From an uncultured Planctomycetaceae bacterium (lineage in GTDB: Bacteria; Planctomycetota; Phycisphaerae; UBA1845; UTPLA1): a stretch of DNA of 15,294 nt. Position numbers and translations under genes: made by a program. The notes beneath the pieces were generated by a model, which had not been told where the DNA came from, did not search any database, and worked only from the letters and a program-made list of their open reading frames with translations. The stretch covers positions 1 to 15,294 of the forward strand of contig CALLKH010000597.1 of assembly GCA_938008425.1 (NCBI GenBank), given 5' to 3'. Of this stretch, positions 1-5,989 are shown in pieces. How positions within the stretch are numbered: the stretch's first letter is position 1; each line of letters opens with the position of its first letter.

Positions 1-151
1 TGTGTCGGTGAAGGGCTCCCATGCGCGGTGCGACAGGTGACAGAACTTTCCAGGACCGAGTTTGGAAAATGCCGGTTCGTGCACTCCGAGCGGACGAGGC
101 GGGGCCTGGCATGCGCGCGACTCGAACCGCGCCGACAGGATGGGGCCCGGA
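1..151. other. Upstream region with no supported gene
   Basis: No gene is supported here. The reading frame of the first gene stays open back to a TTG at 62, but this stretch has no Shine-Dalgarno-like sequence before that TTG, and the predicted residues look like a random basic or Gly-rich leader. I could not identify a convincing -35/-10 pair for the downstream rightward cluster, so its promoter may lie before this window. Confidence 0.4.
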
Positions 152-1048
152 ATGATGTCAACCACGAATACCGGCCTGCCCGCGTCCAATGAATCCGAGT
201 CGTTCGGCCGGATGCCCCATGATGAGTTGCTCCGCTACGGCCGATCCCTCGGGCTGGAACTGACCGACGATCTCAATTCCGATGAACTCGTCGAGCGCGT
301 CAGGCGCCGGCGGGAACTGCTTGAATCGCTGGAGCGCGAAGGGCTGCTCGAGGTGATTCGCTGGTCGCGCCGCGCCGTTCGCGAAAACGCGGCCAAGGAA
401 GAACTGGCACGCGAGATCTCGACCGTCGACAAGACAAACTACGAGAGCCTTTCCCGACGCGCACTGGTGACGCTCGCCCGCCTCCGCGAAATCGAACCGT
501 CGGAGACCGACACGGCTGATCAAATCATCGACAAGCTTCGAAAACGCGAGAGCTTCTGGCAGCGATTTCATCGAGGACGCCGCCGAGTGGTTGGTTCGCT
601 TCTTTCGAGGATCATTGACGGCGACTCTTCGAAGACGCCGCAGGAGTACCAGTACCTTCCCGAAGAGGTCGGCCCGGTCAAACCTGACGACAAGCCGGCT
701 GGTCTGGAGCCGACGCGAGGCTCACTTCGTCGCCAGATCGAGGATCTCGGCGTGGTGGGGGGGCTCGCCCAGCGCCTCCGCGGCGCCGCCGACGACTACA
801 TCAAAGTCAAACTTGATGAAATCGAGGCGCGAATTGATCAGAAGCTTAATGAAATCGATCAACGCCTTGCGGAGTGGCGCGATCGTGAAGTCGCGAATCG
901 ACTGCGCATCCTGCGAATCACGCTCGCGTTCACCGTTGTTGTTGCTGTTCTGAGCTTGGTGTATAACTACACGAAGCAGAAGGTGGAGACTCGCTCCGAC
1001 ACGCCGGCCGCAGTTGAGAAAGTCGACGATCCCAGCGCCGGTCAATGA
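152..1048 (+). CDS. Single-pass membrane protein with SAP/Rho-N-like helical repeats, function unknown
   Basis: I do not recognise this 298-residue protein as a named family. Three short segments (about 21-52, 62-90 and 97-131) have the helix, extended loop, helix pattern of SAP/HeH/Rho-N-type modules; the first reads LLRYGRSLGLELTDDL and continues into DELVERV. An Arg-rich stretch follows (136-146). From 218 to 240 two 11-residue amphipathic units (KLDEIEARIDQ, KLNEIDQRLAE) form a charged helix that runs into one hydrophobic segment (about 252-272). A short charged C-terminal tail completes it. The likely topology is a large cytoplasmic N-terminal part, one anchor and a small external tail. 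The start is uncertain: ATGs at 140, 152 and 155 and a TTG at 62 are all in frame, none with a good ribosome site; I chose 152 because the leader before it looks non-coding. The stop lies 30 nt before the Clp N-domain gene, so the two are probably co-transcribed. SAP-like modules often bind nucleic acid, but that role is only an inference here. Confidence 0.75.
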   Translation: MMSTTNTGLPASNESESFGRMPHDELLRYGRSLGLELTDDLNSDELVERVRRRRELLESLEREGLLEVIRWSRRAVRENAAKEELAREISTVDKTNYESLSRRALVTLARLREIEPSETDTADQIIDKLRKRESFWQRFHRGRRRVVGSLLSRIIDGDSSKTPQEYQYLPEEVGPVKPDDKPAGLEPTRGSLRRQIEDLGVVGGLAQRLRGAADDYIKVKLDEIEARIDQKLNEIDQRLAEWRDREVANRLRILRITLAFTVVVAVLSLVYNYTKQKVETRSDTPAAVEKVDDPSAGQ

Positions 1049-1066
1049 TTTGCCTTCTTGCGGCTC

Positions 1067-1072
1067 AGGTGG
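1067..1072 (+). promoter_or_regulatory. Ribosome binding site of the Clp N-domain gene
   Basis: AGGTGG lies 6 nt before the ATG at 1079. It decides in favour of that ATG over the in-frame TTG at 1058, which would begin upstream of this site. Confidence 0.6.
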
Positions 1073-1078
1073 CAGTCC

Positions 1079-1552
1079 ATGTTCGAAAAACTCACACCGC
1101 GCATGGAGAAGATCATCAAGCTGTCGCAGCAGATCGCGCGCGACTATGAGCAGGATTACGTCGGGACCGAGCACCTTCTTCTGGCCATTCTATTTGAAGG
1201 CACCAGCCTCGCGGCGACCATTCTGAAGGATCGGGGCATCGATCTCGCCCGGGCCAGGGGCGTCGTGGATCGGCTGATCCGAAGCAGCCTTGAGGACACC
1301 TGGGTGTTCGGCCGGCTTCCGGGAACGCCTCACTTCAAGAATGTGATGTCCATCGCGATCGAAGAGGCTCGACAGATGGAAAGCAAGGTCATCAACGCCG
1401 AGCATCTCTTGATCGCTCTCGCTCGCGAAGAGGGAAGCGTCGCCAGCGCCGCACTCGCTGAGATGGACTTGAAGGCCCCGATCATCCGCGTCGAGGTTAA
1501 CAAGCGAATGGACGCCGGCACTTACGATCCGCAGCCCGACGGGACGTCCTGA
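1079..1552 (+). CDS. Stand-alone Clp N-terminal (double Clp R repeat) domain protein
   Basis: This 157-residue protein consists almost entirely of the N-terminal substrate- and adaptor-binding domain of ClpA/ClpC ATPases. It begins MFEKLTPRMEKII, the classic ClpC opening. The first Clp repeat spans about 5-65 with the signature VGTEHLLLAIL (28-38). The second spans about 80-140 with NAEHLLIALA (107-116). There is no Walker A or B motif and no AAA+ module, so it cannot unfold protein itself. It is not a broken clpC, because the reading frame ends cleanly after the second repeat with a short polar tail. Known relatives are stand-alone Clp N proteins thought to act as adaptors or decoys for Clp machines. 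It follows the SAP-like membrane protein gene by 30 nt with a good ribosome site, which suggests a shared mRNA. The fold assignment is strong; the partner ATPase is unknown. Confidence 0.9.
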   Translation: MFEKLTPRMEKIIKLSQQIARDYEQDYVGTEHLLLAILFEGTSLAATILKDRGIDLARARGVVDRLIRSSLEDTWVFGRLPGTPHFKNVMSIAIEEARQMESKVINAEHLLIALAREEGSVASAALAEMDLKAPIIRVEVNKRMDAGTYDPQPDGTS

Positions 1553-1702
1553 TTCTGCAACGCGATCCCGCATATTCTTCCCGGTCCATGGCAACAATTG
1601 CCGAATTTCAACCGCGTCACGTCCCGAACTCGCGCGCGATTCGAACTTCTTCATCCCGCCGATATTGATGATGTGAAACCAGCCGTTCCAGCCAGTGATT
1701 CC

Positions 1703-2989
1703 ATGCGCTCAACACGCGCGCCCGGGGGTGATGGCTCTGACGCGCCGTTGTCGGGTAAGGGCTTGCCCCGTGAGCCATCCGAAGGGGTGGTGCCGCCCCC
1801 AGGCCCGGTTCGAGGCGGAGCACGTCGTCGGATTGTCCTCGTGGCAACTTGCGCCCTATGTCTCGTCGGGGCAGACTGGCTGGTCCGTTCGAACTCCGGC
1901 ACCTTCGATCGCTACTATCGAAGCAATATTGATCGCAAGGCCGAAGTGCTCACGGAACGTCCCGCGGCGCCGCCGGTCATCTGCATGGGCTCTTCGCGCG
2001 CCGCCTACGCGTTTGTGCCCAGTGAATTCGAGCGTGTCACCGGCCGCTCAGCGTTTAACTTCGGCGTGCCCGCGACGAAAGTGATTGAATGGCAATTGGC
2101 GGCCGATCGTTGGATCGTGCCGGCGTCGCCGGAACTGCTGATCCTGGCCGTTAATGCGAGCGAGATTCGGGCTGACTACGCGCCTGTCACCGCCGCACGC
2201 GAGTTGTTCGACGCCGACGAGATGTTTCGGTATCTGCGCGAAGACGGCTGGTCCTCGCTGGTTCTGGGTCATTTCGTCGAACGCCGGGCCGGCGCCGCGT
2301 GGGGCTTGTATCACCGACGGTTCGAGATTCTTTCGTTCCTGCAGGAACAAAGTGGTCCGGTCCTGCCGAAACACGCCCAGATCGCCGGCGAACGCCGGTT
2401 GATCGCATCGCGGAAATGTCCTGACGATGGATTCGAACACCCATGGGAACGGCGCGAGCGATTGATGACGCTCGCACAGCGGGAATCTGCATCTCCTGGG
2501 ACTATCGTGAACACCGAAATTCCGGACTACTCACCGGATGCGCCGGCCGTGCGGCACTTTCGGGAATTCCTGTCTTGGCTCGGCCGCAGACGGATCCGGG
2601 TCATCGTGGCCTATCTTCCGAACAGTCCACGAGCCGAGCTGCGCTGGGGCGATGCTGAGATCAGGCTGGAAGCGACCATCGCGGACTGCTGCCGTGAGGC
2701 CGGCATTCCGTACGTGTCGGCCAAGATGGCGGAACTTCCTCGAACAAACGAAGACTTTTTCGACGAGACCCACATGGGAACGGGCCTTGCCCGCCGGTTG
2801 ACGCGCCGAATCGCCGAGCGCGCTTTGGCGATCGGCTGCATTGCCGCCGAGCCTCTGTACGCAGTCAATGGCGGCGATTCAACGTCGCCGGCCGATGCGC
2901 GATTGCCCGTCGACGAATCGAATGCCGATGGGTCCACATCCGATTCGACCGGCTCGGCTGTTGCGATGGAGGGCGACGACGGGCCGTGA
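1703..2989 (+). CDS. Membrane-anchored SGNH/AlgJ-like protein of a polysaccharide acylation pair
   Basis: From the ATG at 1703 the protein has 428 residues. A Pro/Gly-rich cytoplasmic tail (1-40) and an RRR stop signal precede one N-terminal transmembrane helix (about 44-60), placing the rest outside the membrane. The extracytoplasmic part looks like an SGNH hydrolase/acyltransferase of the AlgJ/AlgX/DltD type. CMGSSRA (94-100) holds the probable nucleophile Ser98 (block I). NFGVPA (119-124) resembles block II. LAVNASEIR (148-156) may correspond to the Asn block. FFDETH (352-357) supplies the Asp354/His357 pair. The C-terminus (about 385-428) is acidic, Ser-rich and probably disordered. The stop overlaps the GTG of the MBOAT gene, implying translational coupling; such pairs O-acetylate exopolysaccharides or wall polymers. 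The start is uncertain: in-frame GTG at 1673 and TTG at 1598 would extend the tail, but none of the three starts has a clear ribosome site. The substrate is not known. Confidence 0.82.
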   Translation: MRSTRAPGGDGSDAPLSGKGLPREPSEGVVPPPGPVRGGARRRIVLVATCALCLVGADWLVRSNSGTFDRYYRSNIDRKAEVLTERPAAPPVICMGSSRAAYAFVPSEFERVTGRSAFNFGVPATKVIEWQLAADRWIVPASPELLILAVNASEIRADYAPVTAARELFDADEMFRYLREDGWSSLVLGHFVERRAGAAWGLYHRRFEILSFLQEQSGPVLPKHAQIAGERRLIASRKCPDDGFEHPWERRERLMTLAQRESASPGTIVNTEIPDYSPDAPAVRHFREFLSWLGRRRIRVIVAYLPNSPRAELRWGDAEIRLEATIADCCREAGIPYVSAKMAELPRTNEDFFDETHMGTGLARRLTRRIAERALAIGCIAAEPLYAVNGGDSTSPADARLPVDESNADGSTSDSTGSAVAMEGDDGP

Positions 2990-4464
2990 TTTTTTCAAGC
3001 TGGCAATTCCTGTTCTTCTTCCTCCCCGTCTTTGGCGCTTACTGGGCGATTCCCGGTCGTCGCGGGCGACACCTGCTCCTGCTCGCGGCGAGCTATTTCT
3101 TCTACATGGCGTGGAACCCGTGGCTGGTATCGCTTCTGATATTCTCGACGCTGCTCGATTACTTCATCGGGATGGGGCTCGATAGTGGTTCGGCAAAACT
3201 CGGTCGGAAGCTCCTGCTCGGCATGTCGCTCGCGGGGAATCTCGGCGTGCTTGCGACCTTCAAGTATGCTGACTTCTTCATTCTTTCGCTGAGTGAGTTG
3301 CTCGAATCGATGGGCGTCCGCGCGCACATGTCGACGCTTTCCATCATCCTGCCCGTCGGCATCAGCTTCTATACGTTCCAGACCCTGAGCTACACGATTG
3401 ACGTCTATCGACGCCAGATTCCCGCCTCCCGGTCATTCATCGACTTCGCGCTGTTCGTATCATTCTTCCCCCAGCTGGTGGCCGGCCCCATCGTCAAGGC
3501 GAGGGAGTTTCTGCCGCAACTGGAGACGATCAAGCGCTTCGACTGGAATCGAATCGACTCCGGCGTCGTCCTGTTCCTGTTCGGCCTGACAAAAAAACTG
3601 CTGATCGCCGACAACCTGGCGACGCTCGTTGACCCCGTGTTCGCAGACCCGACGCGCTATGGCTCGCGCGATCTGTGGCTTGCCATGTTTGCCTATGGCG
3701 GACAGATCTACTGCGACTTCTCCGGCTACACCGATATGGCGATCGCCGTCGCTCGAATGATGGGATTCGACTTCTCGCCCAACTTTGCCAGCCCTTACCT
3801 GGCCGTCAGCCTGACGGATTTCTGGCGGCGATGGCACATTTCACTTTCGACCTGGCTGCGGGATTACCTCTACATCCCGCTCGGCGGATCGCGATTCGGC
3901 CGGCTGCTCACGGCCAGGAATCTGATGATCACGATGCTGCTCGGCGGACTTTGGCACGGCGCAAGCTGGACGTTCGTGGTCTGGGGAGCGATTCACGGTG
4001 CTGTCCTCGTTCTGACGAAGGGGTTGCTCACCGGTCGAGAGGGCGCCTCCACGTCGTTCGGCGCGATCCTCCAACCCCGGCTGAAACGTCTCGCCGGATG
4101 GGCGACGACATTGCTCGTCGTTCACATCGCGTGGGTGTTCTTCCGGTGCCAGCCCGAGGTATATGCGGATGGGCTCGTCACCGAGTCAACATCGGCCGCG
4201 CTCTCACGCGCGATGTGGTTTGTCACCCATCTCTTCGTGTCCCCCGAAATCCAGCAGCAGGCCTGGCTCATGAACAAGGTTCCGGCACTGACGCTGCTTG
4301 CGCTGCTGGCGCTCTTGCATCTGTACGAGGAATGGATGCGTCGCGGCTATCCGCGGCTCCGGCTGCCGGCGCCGGTCGCGGGTGCCGGGTATGCGGCATG
4401 GATCATCGCCCTGGTGTTGCTGAGCCCGGAGAATTCCAGCCCGTTCATCTATTTCCAGTTCTGA
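2986..4464 (+). CDS. MBOAT-family O-acyltransferase (AlgI-like)
   Basis: This 492-residue polytopic membrane protein belongs to the membrane-bound O-acyltransferase family, AlgI/DltB branch. It opens with MIFSSWQFLFFFLPVF, close to the AlgI start. It carries the conserved DFWRRWHISLSTWLRDY block (278-294, His284) and the catalytic-His block LLGGLWHGASW (318-328, His324). YTFQTLSYTIDVYR and CDFSGYTDMA are further AlgI-type signatures. About ten hydrophobic segments are visible. The family moves an acyl group, usually acetyl, from a cytoplasmic donor across the membrane to a surface polymer, handing it to a partner SGNH protein. That partner is encoded immediately upstream: the GTG start overlaps its stop by 4 nt (GTGA). 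There are no glycosyltransferase or polymer-synthesis genes in the window, so the polysaccharide acceptor must be made elsewhere. Length and motifs look intact. Confidence 0.95.
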   Translation: MIFSSWQFLFFFLPVFGAYWAIPGRRGRHLLLLAASYFFYMAWNPWLVSLLIFSTLLDYFIGMGLDSGSAKLGRKLLLGMSLAGNLGVLATFKYADFFILSLSELLESMGVRAHMSTLSIILPVGISFYTFQTLSYTIDVYRRQIPASRSFIDFALFVSFFPQLVAGPIVKAREFLPQLETIKRFDWNRIDSGVVLFLFGLTKKLLIADNLATLVDPVFADPTRYGSRDLWLAMFAYGGQIYCDFSGYTDMAIAVARMMGFDFSPNFASPYLAVSLTDFWRRWHISLSTWLRDYLYIPLGGSRFGRLLTARNLMITMLLGGLWHGASWTFVVWGAIHGAVLVLTKGLLTGREGASTSFGAILQPRLKRLAGWATTLLVVHIAWVFFRCQPEVYADGLVTESTSAALSRAMWFVTHLFVSPEIQQQAWLMNKVPALTLLALLALLHLYEEWMRRGYPRLRLPAPVAGAGYAAWIIALVLLSPENSSPFIYFQF

Positions 4465-4527
4465 TTGGCGCCTGTTGGTTTCGCCCGGACGGCGATAATC
4501 GTCCGCGCGTGTATTCGACAGGCCCGT

Positions 4528-4560
4528 AAAAAAAAGAAAACCCGCAGCAAGTGCGGGTTT
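4528..4560 (-). terminator. Rho-independent terminator of the leftward small RNA
   Basis: Read on the minus strand, AAACCCGCA and TGCGGGTTT form a perfect 9-bp stem around a 5-nt CTTGC loop. A U-tract of TC followed by eight T residues comes directly after. The T run is on the minus-strand side only, so the element is oriented leftward. In the rightward direction the stem is followed by only the stem's own TTT, which makes it at best a weak terminator for the MBOAT operon that ends at 4464. Confidence 0.9.
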
Positions 4561-4620
4561 CCAGTTCCCGACTCTCGGGCCGGAGAGTAGAGAAAGGAAA
4601 GGAAGTCTCTATCGGGAACC
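4528..4620 (-). ncRNA. Candidate structured small RNA (three-way junction, CU-rich loop)
   Basis: A transcript from about 4620 to 4528 (about 93 nt) folds almost completely with perfect Watson-Crick pairs. The outer 8-bp stem is GTTCCCGA (4619-4612) with TCGGGAAC (4571-4564). Inside it are two hairpins with no unpaired junction bases: TAGAGA/TCTCTA (4611-4606 with 4593-4588) closing a 12-nt pyrimidine loop CTTCCTTTCCTT, and CTCTC/GAGAG (4587-4583 with 4576-4572) closing CGGCCC. Three bases later the terminator hairpin begins. A -35/extended -10 promoter ends 6 nt before the predicted first base. No minus-strand gene lies downstream of the terminator, so this is not a riboswitch or attenuator leader; a trans-acting RNA is the simplest reading. 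The loop resembles the anti-Shine-Dalgarno tail and could bind purine-rich ribosome sites. I recognise no named RNA family. The 3' end faces the MBOAT 3' end, so antisense action on that mRNA is an alternative. Confidence 0.78.
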
Positions 4621-4626
4621 AGGAGA

Positions 4627-4655
4627 ACTGTAACACGCAGTTTGAGATGAGTCAA
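4627..4655 (-). promoter_or_regulatory. Promoter of the leftward small RNA
   Basis: On the minus strand TTGACT (4655-4650) is a 5/6 match to the -35 consensus. A 17-nt spacer leads to TACAGT (4632-4627), a 4/6 match to the -10, preceded by TGT, which makes an extended -10. The predicted start at about 4620 is the first G of the outer stem of the RNA. The coincidence of promoter, stem and terminator is the main reason to call a real RNA gene. Confidence 0.7.
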
Positions 4656-5036
4656 GCAGTCGGCATCAATTAATTTATCTGTGACGGACCGATTGCGCCA
4701 CTGTGACAGTGATGTGGCAGTTCGAAGTGCGCGCGGATCAAGCCCGCGATGACCGCGCCTTGGGCGCGGAATCGCCGGCTCTGCGAAGTGCGGAAGTTGT
4801 TTGCCCTTTGACTTCGCTCCAGGCCGCACTCGCGCCGGCGACTTGAAGCGTATGTCGACGTTAGATGTCCTCAGCGATGCAAGGCTATTTCGCCATCCAT
4901 GTTCGATCACGCAGGCACCGACTTTTTCGTCGGTCCCGACAGAACGCCAGCGGCTTTCGATCGATTCTCTCCTTGATTTATTAACCAAGGAAATTGGATC
5001 GGTGCGCAACTCCTACTCGAGGCCGGTCGACGCTGT
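4656..5036. other. Gene-poor stretch between small RNA promoter and small ORF
   Basis: I see no convincing protein gene here. Open frames run through it on both strands (for example 4801-5244 plus and 4449-5009 minus), but they are rich in Arg, Ser and Pro with no motif, and the minus one would overlap both the small RNA and the end of the MBOAT gene. The only clear structure is the pair of GC hairpins at 4732-4769. Confidence 0.5.
4732..4769. repeat. Two tandem GC-rich hairpins (REP-like)
   Basis: The first hairpin pairs CGCGG (4732-4736) with CCGCG (4744-4748) around a 7-nt loop. Four bases later CCGCGCC (4753-4759) pairs perfectly with GGCGCGG (4763-4769) around a 3-nt TTG loop. No T-tract follows on either strand, so this is not an intrinsic terminator. 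Paired intergenic hairpins of this size resemble repetitive extragenic palindromes, but only one copy is visible in the window. Confidence 0.4.
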
Positions 5037-5120
5037 TCACGACGGAAACAGGAACCGGCTGATGACGTATGCGGTCCCGATGGTCCCGACAACAAGTCCG
5101 GCGAAGATCAGAAATCGCAT
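5037..5120 (-). CDS. Possible 27-residue single-span membrane peptide
   Basis: A short frame starting at the ATG at 5120 encodes 27 residues. It has the shape of a tiny membrane protein: a Met-Arg-Phe start, a hydrophobic run LIFAGLVVGTIGTAYVI (4-20), then SRFLFPS. An in-frame ATG at 5198 would give 52-54 residues, but the added part is polar and unremarkable. Neither start has a good Shine-Dalgarno sequence. It sits between the possible secreted protein (5214-5549) and the small RNA, all on the minus strand. Function is unknown, and chance origin cannot be excluded for such a short frame. Confidence 0.3.
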   Translation of the reverse strand: MRFLIFAGLVVGTIGTAYVISRFLFPS

Positions 5121-5213
5121 AAGGGCGTTCAAAGGCAGAGTCTCCGAGCGAACAGGTCCCCGGGGTCGAAAATGGCAGAACGAGATTGACGCAGGCATCC
5201 GGTGTTGCCGTCG

Positions 5214-5549
5214 TCAAATGAGAAGGATGCCCAACGCCATGTGAATGGCATAGTCAGATCGGCCATAGCTGGCGCCGGCGCATCGGGTGACCGATGATAC
5301 CTGGGAAGCGGAACTTGTACGCTGCGAAGCGTATGCGGCAATCGAGTTGGCCTGCCCGAACTTGCCCCGCGCCAGGGTCATTCGGAGTGAGAATGAGCCG
5401 TTGTCGACAACCGCGGGCATGGTGCCCAGCGGTTCGTGATCGGACACGCTGTTCGATTCGACGTTGAGCGGATCACGCTCTTCTGTCTGCGCGGTCCCCG
5501 GCCAGAAACTGAGCACGAGGGCAAGGATCAGTAGCGCGCGAATGAACAT
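5214..5549 (-). CDS. Possible small secreted protein, function unknown
   Basis: From the ATG at 5549 this frame gives 111 residues. It begins with a textbook signal peptide: MFIR, a hydrophobic core ALLILALVLSFW (5-16), and a probable cleavage near GTA-QTEE (after 20). The mature part of about 90 residues is Ser-rich with one Cys (Cys90) and ends in a hydrophobic IHMALGILLI. I recognise no family. The frame stays open upstream to 5684, but that extension lacks any leader logic, so the ATG before the signal peptide is preferred. There is no clear Shine-Dalgarno site; a TATACT -10-like hexamer lies at 5598-5593 without a matching -35. The signal peptide is the only real support, and similar frames can arise by chance. 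Confidence 0.42.
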   Translation of the reverse strand: MFIRALLILALVLSFWPGTAQTEERDPLNVESNSVSDHEPLGTMPAVVDNGSFSLRMTLARGKFGQANSIAAYASQRTSSASQVSSVTRCAGASYGRSDYAIHMALGILLI

Positions 5550-5989
5550 GTTGCACACGAGAAAGCGGCGAGAATCATACGCCTGATGATTCAGTATACG
5601 ATATTCAGCAACGCCGGCGCTTGCAAGCCGTATCGCCGGTTGTTCGGCGCACTTTCGTACGGCGAAACGCGTAGCCGCAGGCAAACCAGGATCGCCATAC
5701 TTGGTTTGGCGGGACGATTTGCCGGTTAACGATATCTACCTGCCGGGGCAAGCTCATCTGAACAACGCACATGCCATGGAGGGGTGTCGTTTTCTGATAA
5801 ATGCATTCTGTACAAAGTGATTGACGAGACATGACGATGGCGGCATTGGCGAATGCTGGCGCGTCGCGGCACAGTTTTTGGGATTTCCGCCGTCCTGATC
5901 GGGAGCACCTAACTTCGATTCTTCCCAGCTATTTGTCGACAAGAATTATCAGGAATTCGGGGCATTCATTGATTCAGGGGCGATCCGAA
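5550..5989. other. Intergenic stretch without a supported gene
   Basis: Several overlapping frames exist on both strands, but none shows a family motif, signal peptide or ribosome site. The plus-strand frame that starts at 5831 runs on antisense to nfo and is its shadow. A 7-bp inverted repeat, CAAACCA (5682-5688) with TGGTTTG (5702-5708), is the only local structure noted. No clear terminator for the nfo transcript is visible after its stop at 5990. Confidence 0.45.

Noticed and set aside
4538..4560. Terminator hairpin read as the end of the MBOAT operon
   Set aside because: In the rightward direction it lacks a following T-tract; the T run lies on the leftward side, so it belongs to the small RNA.
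4528..4620. Riboswitch or attenuator leader
   Set aside because: Nothing on the minus strand downstream of the terminator looks like a gene; the next sequence is antisense to the MBOAT gene.
4449..5009. 186-residue minus-strand frame across the small-RNA locus
   Set aside because: It would overlap the end of the MBOAT gene, run through a strong terminator, and has a low-information Arg/Ser/Pro composition.
4801..5244. 147-residue plus-strand frame
   Set aside because: No motif, signal peptide or ribosome site, and a composition typical of translated non-coding GC-rich DNA.
5593..5598. TATACT as a promoter for the possible secreted protein
   Set aside because: No -35-like hexamer at 15-19 nt spacing; TTGCAA lies 22 nt away.
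5682..5708. 7-bp inverted repeat with a 13-nt loop
   Set aside because: Too short, with too long a loop and no T-tract or gene context, to call a terminator or operator.
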